Source: Isochrysis galbana
Taxonomy: Eukaryota > Haptophyta > Isochrysidales > Isochrysidaceae
DNA length: 64,000 nt
Direction of reading: 5' to 3'
Assembly (NCBI GenBank): GCA_018136815.1
Contig: CM030933.1
Coordinates: forward strand, 2,708,144-2,772,143
Below the pieces are notes generated by a model. That model was not told the origin of the DNA, searched no databases, and saw only the letters and a program-made list of their open reading frames with translations. The translations under genes were made by a program, and so were the position numbers. Below are positions 19,743-28,890 of this stretch, one piece after another. Each line of letters begins with the position of its first letter. The stretch's first letter is position 1.

Positions 19743-20563
19743 GGTTCAGCCGCACGAACTTAGGTAGGGCGGCGGTATTGACAATACTATTAATTAGTAT
19801 TGACCACCATACTCACCCACAAACTGACCGATAGTACAAGAGGGACGAGCAAACTCCCCGATTTCTTGAAGCAAGCGCTTAACACCATACGTAGTCTGAA
19901 TCTCACAACCCTAATAACCAGTAGGGCAGCAGGCAGCAGGCGCTAGGGAGAAAGAGGGAAGGGGATGTGGATGTGGTAGGATAGGGAGGGTAGTTAGGAG
20001 TAGCACGTAGCACAAACAATCTGCCTCACGCCGTGCAAGTAGCGGTTAGTTTTTAAGATTTTTTGTCGTAGTGCATGTACTAGGGTGAAGGGTGGATAGG
20101 ACACACCATGTGCAATGTGCAATGTGCCTTTATTTTTATGCTTACGTGAATTAGTTACGTTCGGCACAACAGCTTAAGCGATAGTAGCTAGGAGATGGCA
20201 GCAGCCTTCAGAATGTGCAGACTAAAACTAGATAGTTCGTTAGGCATTCAACCTCGGCCGCGCCTCGCCCCACTGACCTTGCCCGCGCAACGCCCATACA
20301 TCTCTCTACCCCTATAATGTGGCAGTGGCAGCTTCAGGCAACCACAAATATTCACTATGAATGTCTCGTGACACGTGCAAATACAACAGGCATTTACCTC
20401 TACACGCCACAGAGCAGCAACATCACCGTCGTTTCACAGTCGGTTGAGCGTGGGATCAAATGCATGGCATGCTTAGCCATGGTACGACTGACGTTTGGCG
20501 GTAATTAAGAAAACATGGCATCGATCCGTCCATAACCAGAAAGACGAAGAAAGAGAGTCAAGG
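19743..20563. repeat. Intergenic with family H copy
   Basis: Bases 19950-20170 are the second copy of the family H repeat seen at 15800-15960, in the same orientation. The rest (20180-20560) shows no recognised feature. Its right end is the likely 3' UTR of DYNLT1. Confidence 0.5.
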
Positions 20564-21533
20564 TTAGATAGCAAGGCCAAACACTGTGGCGATACAATAC
20601 ATGGTCTTGTTGTCCCATTTCAGCGTCGCGCTCCCATCCGATGTATTGTCCCAGTAGCAAGAAGTAGCCATGTGCATTCCCGCACCATTTTTCTGCATGA
20701 TCACACACGTCACGATGTATTTGAATGGTTGCTGTTGTGCCTTCAATCTTTGCATCGCCTGCTCAATCACCTGCAGATGCGGTGGGCAGAAACACAATTT
20801 GGCGTTCCGGCTCCCCGCCTAACAGGTTGCGCAACCCAGATCTTGCCCAGCCGATAAAGGGGTGCAGAGGCACGCCACACATTGGATGTCCACTGTGGCA
20901 CCTTGGTGTGGTTGTACGTCGCGCCGCCAAGTACTGATTCGATGGCCTGAAGAGCGAGGGGTGCTTGGAGTGAATAAAAGCCAATGCAATTTCCTTTCCA
21001 TCAAGTAGGGTTCCTCTCTGCGGCCTCTCTCACCTCTCCCCCGCACAATCTCTTTCTCCCTATCTCTGGGTTTCACCCTTCCTGATGATGTCTTTCTGCC
21101 ACTCCCTTTCTCACTCTACACTTATCTCTCCGTCTGGGTCCCTCTATTCCTCTCTCTCTTCCCGCTTCCCCCCCTCCGCCCCACTCCCCCCGTCTCCCGT
21201 GTAGTCTTGCGGCTGGCGAGACTGATACCGTGGTCTCCTCTCCTTTTCTCCACGTATTCCCATTCTATCTCCCTCTCGCTCCCTCTGTCCATCTCCCCCT
21301 CTTTCTCCCGATCCTTCTCTTTGTCCCTTTCCATCCCTTCCCTCAATCTTCCTCTCACCCCCCACACCACACCACCCCGCTCCCACACTCTCTCCCTTCC
21401 TGGCTTTCCCCCTCCAAGGGTTCTGGCGCTCGGCCGAGCAGCTGGTTCAGTTAGCTGGCCTCACCTCTTTCAACAGGCCAGTCACGTCCTCCTGTGAGAA
21501 GGAAAGCTCGTCTGTCGGCGCCACGTCGTCCAT
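20564..21533 (-). CDS. DYNLT1: Dynein light chain Tctex-type 1
   Basis: There are three small exons on the minus strand, 21533-21465, 20946-20881 and 20770-20564, giving 113 residues, the same length as human DYNLT1. Exon 1 encodes [20 protein letters not shown] and LKE. Exon 2 encodes [20 protein letters not shown] and SN. Exon 3 opens [20 protein letters not shown], continues [11 protein letters not shown], and ends [17 protein letters not shown]. The block [17 protein letters not shown] is the family signature. Both introns are GT-AG and phase 0, the first about 520 bases long. Tctex1 light chains dimerise and bind dynein intermediate chains in cytoplasmic and flagellar dyneins. The gene is divergent from the MORN3-like gene across a 615 bp interval. 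It is intact and highly conserved. Confidence 0.95.
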
Positions 21534-21892
21534 CGGGACTGGGGAGGCGGAGAGAGGATAAGAGGGAGGAGGACGGAGGGAGGGAGGCAAAGAGGATGCG
21601 AAGGAAGGAGAGGGAGTGGGAAGGAGGGAGAGAGGGAGAGAGGGAGAGAGGGAGAGGAGGGCGCGCCACTCGGAACGGCGGAGTGAGTGAGGGCCGCTGA
21701 AAGAGGGGGGGGGGAGGAACGAAAGTAGTAGTTAAAAACTGAACTCACAGCATCGGTAGATCCCCCCCTCTTCGGTATCATCTCCTCTCCCGTCCGTTTC
21801 GCATTCCCTTTCGTTTCTTTCGACCGCTGCCGTCTCTCTCTCCCTCTTCCTCCCTCTCTCTCCCTCTCACTCTCTCTCTCTTTTCCTCTCTC

Positions 21893-21936
<44 letters not shown>

Positions 21937-21970
21937 TCTTTCTCTCTTCCTCTCTCCCTCTTCCTCCCTA

Positions 21971-22002
<32 letters not shown>

Positions 22003-22148
22003 TCTCTCTCCCTCCCTCCCCCCCCCACCCCCCCCCCCTCTCTCCCTCCCTCTCCCTCTCCCTCCTCTCTTCTCCTCCCCCCCCCCCCGCCCCACCACTC
22101 TCGTGCTCCCTCCTCACGCGCTCGATCTGTCCGCTCGCTCGGCCCGCG
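21534..22148. promoter_or_regulatory. Shared upstream region of DYNLT1 and MORN3-like gene
   Basis: The half next to DYNLT1 is purine-rich on the plus strand, so pyrimidine-rich in that gene's sense. The half next to the MORN gene (21790-22140) is (CT)n and C runs in its own sense. The two start codons are 615 bp apart in divergent orientation, which suggests a bidirectional promoter with mirrored pyrimidine leaders. Confidence 0.55.
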
Positions 22149-23371
22149 ATGGCGAATGACGAATTGCTGGATTCTGCTTCACGCGAGTGGATTTCGCGAA
22201 GGGAGGGGCCGCGCAGGACCATCTATTTCACAAGAAAGCTACCTGGACAGGCAAACTACGCGCGGACGGGGCAATATCTAGGCGAGTGGAAGGCCAACAA
22301 ATACCATGGAAAGGGGACGTTCGAGTCAGCCAACGGCACACGTTACGTTGGCGACTGGGTGCAGGGCAAGCGAGATGGGATGGGCACGCTCTGGGTCAAG
22401 GTGAAAGGCGAGTTGCGTAAGCGGTACGTCGGTCAGTGGAGTGAAAATCACCCGCACGGTCGTGGGATTTACTACTACGCGAATGGCGACCAGTACTCGG
22501 GAGAGTGGAAGAATGGTGTCAGGCATGGCGCAGGAACCTTGACAACAGAGAAAGGTGTCTATGAGGGCGCATTTTTCAACAACAAGAAGCATGGCTTTGG
22601 TATTCTAGATCTTCCTAATGGTGACCATTTTGAGGGAATGTTTGTTGAGGACATGAAAGAGGGTGAGGGTGTGCACTTCTACTTTGACAAGGAGCGGAAA
22701 ACGCACACGAAGCGGTGAGTGGCCTGCCACCATTTGGTTTTTAGTGTGATGCAAAGTGGTCCTTGCTGGCGCCAAAGTTATGCGTGGATGTTGTCTATCG
22801 ATAGTGTGCCCAACACCGATGCCGTCTTCATGCCCGTGCGCATCACGTAAAAAGATGATCTTGACGCCCTCTCCTGCGTTTGCTTCATCGCAGGTATGAC
22901 GGCGAATGGGTGAATGACACACCAAAATGCGGATACTACACTGAGATGCCACCAGACGAAATGGTCCCCGCCTCGCGCCAGCCAGAGCCACTTCCTCCCG
23001 TCGAGCTTGTGGCGCCTGAGCGAGTAATCTCGGACAGGCTAGCCGAGATCCGACGGGAGCGGGCGCATGTGCGTGCAGAGCGCGTGCCGCTTGACGAGCG
23101 CTTCACACCAGAGGAGCTTGAAGCCTTACGGATCGCCTTTGGCCGCGTGGACGTGGAGGACAAGGGCGAGATCACTCTTGCAGAGCTACCACAAGCCTTT
23201 GAACAAGTCGGCATGGAGCCCAGCAACGAAGAGATTGCTATGGTGCTGGCCGAGCTTAACAAGGAGAATCGAGCGGAGACCACTTTCACCTTTCCAGAGT
23301 TCTCACAAGCAGCAGATCTCCTCTCGCCTCTTGAGGATTTAGAGGACGAGGAGCCGGCTGATGAGTTTTGA
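22149..23371 (+). CDS. MORN-repeat protein with C-terminal EF-hand-like domain (MORN3-like)
   Basis: There are two exons, 22149-22714 and 22894-23371, giving 347 residues. Residues about 37-195 hold consecutive MORN units: YLGEWKANKYHGKGTF, YVGDWVQGKRDGMGTL, YVGQWSENHPHGRGIY, YSGEWKNGVRHGAGTL, YEGAFFNNKKHGFGIL and FEGMFVEDMKEGEGVH. A last unit, YDGEWVNDTPKCG, follows the intron. The order and the KRDG.GTL and ending ...PKCG features match MORN3, a flagellar/ciliary protein. After a linker, FTPEELEALRIAFGRVDVED and EITLAELPQAFEQVGM form an EF-hand pair in layout. Calcium-ligand positions are imperfect, so calcium binding is uncertain. This extension is absent in human MORN3. Its divergence from DYNLT1 supports a flagellar role. 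Confidence 0.85.
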
Positions 23372-23984
23372 TTGAACGATGGGAAGGCGCCATGAAATGA
23401 CGGTGCCTTCGATTGGTTGGACGTTGTCTTTCACTTTGTGATGGTGGTGTTGACAAGTTGATTGTGCAAATCTGATGGTTATCGAGTTGATCATGCAGAT
23501 GTGGCGAGTGAGCATGCTCTGCGATGGGAGCTGCGAGGTGTGAAGGACGGACCTCTTTGCACCAAGATCTGCCGCTCATACGTGCTGCCCACGGCGCGGT
23601 TTTTGGTAGCTTGGGGGCTTCGGCCCATGTGCACTACTTTGGGCCTTGCGTGGGGGGAGGGCCGGGACAGGCCTGGTGGCGGCGCGTCTGGTGCGAGTTT
23701 GTTTGTTTGTCTTATGCTGCCGGGTGCTAGAGTAATAGTGCCTCGTGGGGCCCGAGCGTGTGAGGGCCCTACCCGGGGGCTTATGTCTTCTGTCGTGAGG
23801 GGTATTTTCCATTCTCTTATTCTTTGCTTTCCTCAACGTTAACGTGTTTCCTAACCTCGGTCGTCGTGGTCACTCTCCATTGCGGTGCCGTGTGGGTGTG
23901 GACTCACTAGATGTGTTCTAGCTGTGCCTAGCCGTACGGCTAGGCGTTGCAATTTTTCACTAGGAATCAAGGTGTTCTTTCCCC
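23372..23984. other. Intergenic
   Basis: The 3' flank of the MORN gene, with no recognised gene. The stretch 23915-23950 contains the short inverted repeat CTAGCTGTGCCTAGCCGTACGGCTAGG. Confidence 0.35.
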
Positions 23985-24570
23985 CTAGCTACTTGCGGCG
24001 GAAGCTCGCAGTAGGCAGTAGGGTCCCACTGAAAGATCTCCCGCTCTGCTCCGCTCTACAACAGCCAGCTCCGGTGGCAACAACGGTGGTGGAGCACCAG
24101 GAGGAAAGGAAGGAGGCGGTAGCATTGGCGGAGGAGTCATGGGAGGCGGCGGCAACGGAGGCGACAATGGGGGTGGAGAAGGTGGAACACGCGGTGGTGG
24201 GCGCGGTGGCGGCGAGGGAGGCGAAGAGGGTGGTGGCAGCAACGGTGGTGGAGCACTAGGAGGGAAGGAAGGAGGTGGGGGAGATGGCGGAGGGGTCACG
24301 GGAGGCGGCGGCAACGGAGGCAACAATGGGGGTGGAGAAGGTTGAACACGCGGTGGTGGGCGCGGTGGAGGCGAGGGAGGCGAAGAGGGTGGTGGCAGCA
24401 ACGGTGGTGGAGCACTAGGAGGGAAGGAAGGAGGTGGGTGAGATGGCGGAGGGGTCACGGGAGGCGGCGGCAAGGGAGGCGACAATGGGGGTGGAGAAGG
24501 TGGAACACGCGGTGGTGGGCGTGGTGGCGGCGAGGGAGGCGAAGAGGGTGGTGGCAGCAACGTTGGTGGA
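23985..24570 (-). repeat. 159 bp tandem repeat encoding proline-rich track
   Basis: Units start at 24082, 24241 and 24400 (period exactly 159 bases), with a broken fourth at 24559. On the minus strand each unit keeps one open frame of 53 residues rich in PPP/SPP (for example PPPLLPPPSSPPSPPPRPPP). This resembles the Hyp-rich linkers of algal cell-wall glycoproteins such as pherophorins. No globular domain or signal peptide is attached. It may be the remnant of such a gene or a minisatellite that happens to stay open. A hAT-like element has inserted at its left coding edge. Confidence 0.6.
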
Positions 24571-24578
24571 GCTGTTGC
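24571..24578 (+). repeat. Left 8 bp TSD of hAT-like element
   Basis: GCTGTTGC, repeated exactly at 25537-25544. Confidence 0.85.
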
Positions 24579-25536
24579 TAGGGGTTGGCAGAAATATCCA
24601 AAAAATCGGACCCAAATATCTAGCAAAAATATCCGCAAAATATCCACCAAGCTACCCAAATATCCGGGAAAATATCCGGCTCATGCGCTGTAAATAGCAA
24701 CACGCGTTCACGCGCTGTAGCTGTTGCGCCATGCTCGTGTGTCGTGTGCCGGGTGGGGCGGGCATTGCTTTGATTTTTGAGCTCTAGCTCTAGCTAGCCT
24801 TCATGTTCCTTCATACAACTGCATTTGACATTTGTTTGTGATTGATGGTTGATGATCGACCTCTTGACCTCATGGCTCATGGAAACCACATCCACATCAC
24901 ACATTGCACAATGCACAACACACATCACACGATACAGCACGATCACGATCACGACTACCTACTGGCGTTGATTGCGGTTGTATCGTACCACCGTGCTCAT
25001 GCGACACAATGCGTGCGCAGGGCGTTGCGTTGACGCGGTGGCTGAGGGCACGCGGCGCGGCTGCGCGGCTGCGAGCGAGCGGCGGGAGCACACGCGAGCG
25101 TTGCGCTTGTGATGCTCGGCCATGCGTGGCGTGTGGTGTTATGGCCGCGGGCTTGGGGCCTGGGGGCGGGAGTAGGGAGTAGGAGGTAGGAGGCAGGTGC
25201 AGCCCCTCACCTCTGCGCATCGTCTTGCCCGCAGTCTGTGTCTGTCGCAATCATCCACAATATTAATATTACATATTCAGCCACTTTATTCACGTATTCA
25301 CCATCTACTTTCTATGGGACTTCGCTGGTGACCCCCAGGCCAGCCACGAGCCACGAGCCCCTCTGTGGTTTTGTTTTCTTGATTGGGGGGTTTTGTTTTC
25401 GCTTAGGCGCCCCTCGACCACCCAAATATCCGTCAAGTATCCAAGGCTCCCACCCAAATATCCAAGACATATCTAATCCTGCCAAAATCTGCCCAAATAT
25501 CCAATGGATATATCCGGATATTTCTGCCAACCCCTA
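24579..25536 (+). mobile_element. Non-autonomous hAT-like DNA transposon
   Basis: The 958 bp element has perfect terminal inverted repeats TAGGGGTTGGCAGAAATATC plus one more C, and the exact 8 bp target duplication GCTGTTGC on both sides. A TA(G)GGG start with an 8 bp duplication is the hAT hallmark. Many AAATATCC/GGATATTT words crowd the subterminal regions at both ends, as expected for transposase-binding motifs. No transposase is encoded. Related GGATATTT-rich ends occur at 37785-37903 and 45945-46068. Confidence 0.85.
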
Positions 25537-25544
25537 GCTGTTGC

Positions 25545-25976
25545 GGGTAAGGGGAACACCCCACGCGGCACGCTCTATTCTTAGAGCGCGCCCCCTCACA
25601 TGCAAGGGGGAGCGTCCCCGACACACTCTATTCTTAGAGCGTGTCTCTCCTTCCGCCCCTCTCTCCCGGTCCCCTCGCATGCAGCTCCAACCGGGATCCC
25701 TTCCTTTCCTCCTTCCATGCAACCCCAGTGGTTCCTTTTGTTCCCTCGGCCCACGAGGCTCGGAGTTCCCCCGCGCTCGCCCCTCGCTTTCCCCCTCCGA
25801 AGCCCGGCTCTCCCCTTCGTTCCATTAGTTTTCCCTCTGTTCCTAGAGTTTCCCGTGTTCTTTTTTCCCGTCGCCCCTTTTATGTTTCTGTCTTGTGTTT
25901 CTTTCTGGCGCGCTCGCCCGGGAGCACCCTCTCTGTGCCTGTCTCCGTGTGCCCCATCCCGTTCTCGTTTGCCACC
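25545..25976. other. CT-rich stretch before a retroelement-like ORF
   Basis: This pyrimidine-biased sequence contains a short direct repeat (ACACTCTATTCTTAGAGCG and CACGCTCTATTCTTAGAGCG). It may be the leader of the following proline-rich frame. Confidence 0.3.
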
Positions 25977-27190
25977 ATGTCCTCCGACCCCACTCTCACG
26001 CCATGTAACAAGACCTCTGAACTCGCCTCGTCACCACCATCACGCTCTCCCTCCCCTTCCGCACATCACACTACCCAAGCTTCACCACATCCACAAGCAC
26101 CACACACATCCACAGGCACATTTGCTCCCGTGCCACCTCACTCGTCACATGGTAGCGGAGGGGTGCCGATCGCACCCTCCCACACGTTCACCCCCGCTCC
26201 TCCCCCTCACGCAGCCACCATCCCGCCGCCACCATTCACCCCCCAGTCCACGTACAACACTCACCTCCGACCCACATCTTCCACTTGTGCAGCCCCACCA
26301 GTCATTCCCATCGACCCACTACCTTTACTCGCCTGTTGTCCACACGCCCACCCCCTCCCAGCCGTTCTTCTACTCTCCCTACGCCGCCGCGCCCGGCATG
26401 CATCACCCTCCGCCAGCTCAGCCACCTATCCTTTCTCCTCACTCCTCTCCACCCCACTTCATCCCTCCCCACATCCCTCCCCAACTCCTACCCATCCCAA
26501 CCCCACCCGAACTTCCCAATCTCATTCGAGACCACCGCTACCAACCACAGGAGCACTACCTCCTCCACCACTCACCTCTCCGAGCCCCCAACACGCCCGC
26601 TTACCCCCACTTCCACCACGACACCACATCGGCCAACACCCAACCCCAACCCCCTTTCCTTAACACATTCCAGCCTGTCTCACCCTCGCTTAATTCTCCC
26701 CAGCCCGATCCGCCTCCTCTGCCGCCCCCAAGACCGTCGCCACCCGCGACAACCGCCTCTCACGTCCAACGTCCTCTCGCCGCCGAGGCACCGCCGACTA
26801 CCCGAGGGCCGCCCCCTTCCAGCCGCCCTCCCACCCATTGGCCACAACCTGAAGCGGCATCCCCTGCTGCTCACCGACCGACGCGTCACTCCCTTCCTCA
26901 CCCGCAGCCGCGCGCTCCACCGCCGGCACCTCCTGGCACACCCCCACCCCCGCCGGACCCCTACTATGACCTCTACTACGACCCGGACGACTTCGACCAC
27001 GACAGCCCCCGACCCGCACGTCGAACCCGTCTCATCACTCTCCCAGCACCTTGCGGGGAATCGGGAGCTCTACACAGTTGACATTCATCTTGTGAACCGC
27101 ACCTCTTTGGCGAGTTATGACGACACTGCGATCTCTCAAGTCATGATCACACGCATGCTGCAGCTCATTCACAGCTACCGAGGGTTCCGT
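25977..27190 (+). pseudogene. Frameshifted proline-rich ORF, probable retroelement ORF1
   Basis: An ATG in good context (GCCACCATG) opens MSSDPTLTPCNKTSELASSP. Near 26290 the sensible reading moves to a second frame (HYLYSPVVHTPTPSQPFFYS, later LPNLIRDHRYQPQEHYLLHH) that stays open to 27081. The end (ELYTVDIHLVNRTSLASYDD) is in a third frame. Composition is Pro/His/Ser/Thr-rich with no known domain. The start resembles MSAPSSRSPSPKPV at 46758. The segment runs directly into a minus-strand LINE copy. A gag-like ORF1 with frameshifts is the likeliest identity, and a genuine Pro-rich host gene is the alternative. Confidence 0.35.
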
Positions 27191-27809
27191 GTGGATTGTG
27201 CTTTGTGTAGGCTCTCTCTCAAGTTGGTGTTTGTTGTGGTGGGCCTCCTGGGCCTGTGTCACTTGCGACGTTCGCGCGCCCGTGGCTCGCTTGTCCGTTT
27301 GGCCTTCGGGGGCGTTGGGGGGCATCCCTCCTGGTCTGCCTCCCTTTTTGCTCCTGTGCCCCTTGCTGGGGGGTCCTATCTGCTCTTTGTTCAACCCCTT
27401 GTTGTGATGCGGGATTTCCCCATTGGGGTTCTGCTGTAGATGGTACCGGGCCGGCCCCTCGCGCCGGAGCGCGAGGGCGGTACCGCGGTTGTGTAGGGTC
27501 CCAGCCCGGAGGCCTTCCCTTTGGAAGCGTCCCACTGGTGTGGTGTGACTGGTCGTGGCTGTGTGTTGTGTTGGAGGTGTGCTGTATGCTGGCTGCTGCC
27601 AACATGGCAGCCTTGTTCGTGGCGTTCGCGGTGGTCCGCGGGCGTGGCAGGCTGGCTCCTGTGCCCACCTGGCTGGGAGGGTCGTCCTGACGCGGTCGCT
27701 TCGGCGACAGCGGGGTGTCACTCAAACCTTCGTCCATCTCGGCGAGGGCAGCGGCAGCGAGGGAGGGCGGCGGCGCGCGCTCCATGACCCTATCAGTTTA
27801 CTGATAGTT
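27191..27809 (-). mobile_element. LINE 5' region with terminal palindrome (copy C)
   Basis: On the minus strand the sequence starts with the palindrome CTATCAGTAAACTGATAG (27807-27790), then GGTC and the ATG at 27785. The ORF1 frame (27785-27219) reads MERAPPPSLAAAALAEMDEG and LSDTPLSPKRPRQDD, then a Gln/Pro/Arg-rich disordered region. TPLSPKRPR recurs in the copy at 37316 and in part near 32330-32380. The frame stops at 27219 and no endonuclease or RT follows. Confidence 0.7.
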
Positions 27810-27960
27810 GAGATTTTCGTGGCGACAGGTGGCGGTCAAAAAAAATGTCACCCCGCGCCTAACTATAACTATAACTAGCACAAAGCAATCTCCACGAAAG
27901 CGCACCTTGAGCCATGCGCGCATGCCATGCGCCATGCGGTCTTTTCCCAGCGCACTAGCC

Positions 27961-28242
27961 CTAGCCGCGCTGTGAGGTGCAGTCGTACGCCCAGCCCGAC
28001 GCGCCGAGGGGCACACATGTCGAGTGGAGGAGGGTGTTCTCACGCACTTGGATGAGGGTCTCGACCTCTTCTGCCCATGCGTGCGGTGGACCCTCGTGCC
28101 ACTGCTTCAGCGCGCTGAATTTGCTACACAAACTCTCAAACTCTCCTTCCGTCTTTTGGAACATCTCGTCCAAGGATTGGAAGGAGCTTGGCGGTGCCAA
28201 ACGAAGGGAACACCGAGTTGTTGTCGGCCACCGCCACCACAA
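27961..28242 (-). pseudogene. Possible exon of unrecognised gene
   Basis: The minus-strand reading SFQSLDEMFQKTEGEFESLC, then SKFSALKQWHEGPPHAWAEE and VETLIQVRENTLLHST has normal protein composition, unlike its GC-driven surroundings. It ends at a stop at 27961. No start or partner exon was established and no family is recognised. Confidence 0.3.
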
Positions 28243-28890
28243 CCGACAACCGAGGGGGGTGGGGGGGGGGAAGAGAGGGATTGAGAGAGAGGGAAGATGG
28301 AAGATGCCTCGACCTCGACTCTACTCTCGCTTCTAGCCCCGCTGGCATCTGTGGCGTGAAGCGTCGGCGTGCAGGGCCGGCAGCGGCGGGTCCTCCGTAG
28401 TCATGCAATCCACTTGTGGGGTGCACCCTCGGCCGATGTCGCAGTCTTGGAATTGTGCCAACCGGCCGTCTCCAACCGGCGATAAAAGACCTCGTGCACT
28501 GTCAAGCCTAAGTACACGCACCGAGGCCACAGTGTCCACAATGAGTAGTCCGAGCCGACTACTAACGTGGTGTAACAAAAATAACGTTATTCAGCTCTAG
28601 TAGCATGTGTAATCGTATTCGACACACTCCACATGGACATGCTGGCATGCGTGGCATTGACACACCAACGTCAAGGGGTCACAGAAAAAAAGGTGGTACA
28701 CCGGTCAATACAACCGGACTGGCGCTCGAGATGTACGGGCACCGACAAATACATGACAAAATGATGCCGATGATCGGCCTCCAGCGTTACGCTGGGTAAT
28801 GGGAAAGAAGCAAAAGTGGGAAAGCAACGTCCGACTGCGAGTCAATCACAACGGAGGGGAATATCTAGCCGTGGAGAGCGGCACCAGCAC
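28243..28890. other. Intergenic, 3' flank of the carbonic anhydrase
   Basis: No feature is recognised. The right part is the likely 3' UTR of the minus-strand gene. Confidence 0.35.

Noticed and set aside
24082-24570. Regularly spaced repeats reminiscent of a CRISPR array
   Set aside because: The whole 159 bp unit is repeated with no variable spacers, and the genome is eukaryotic.
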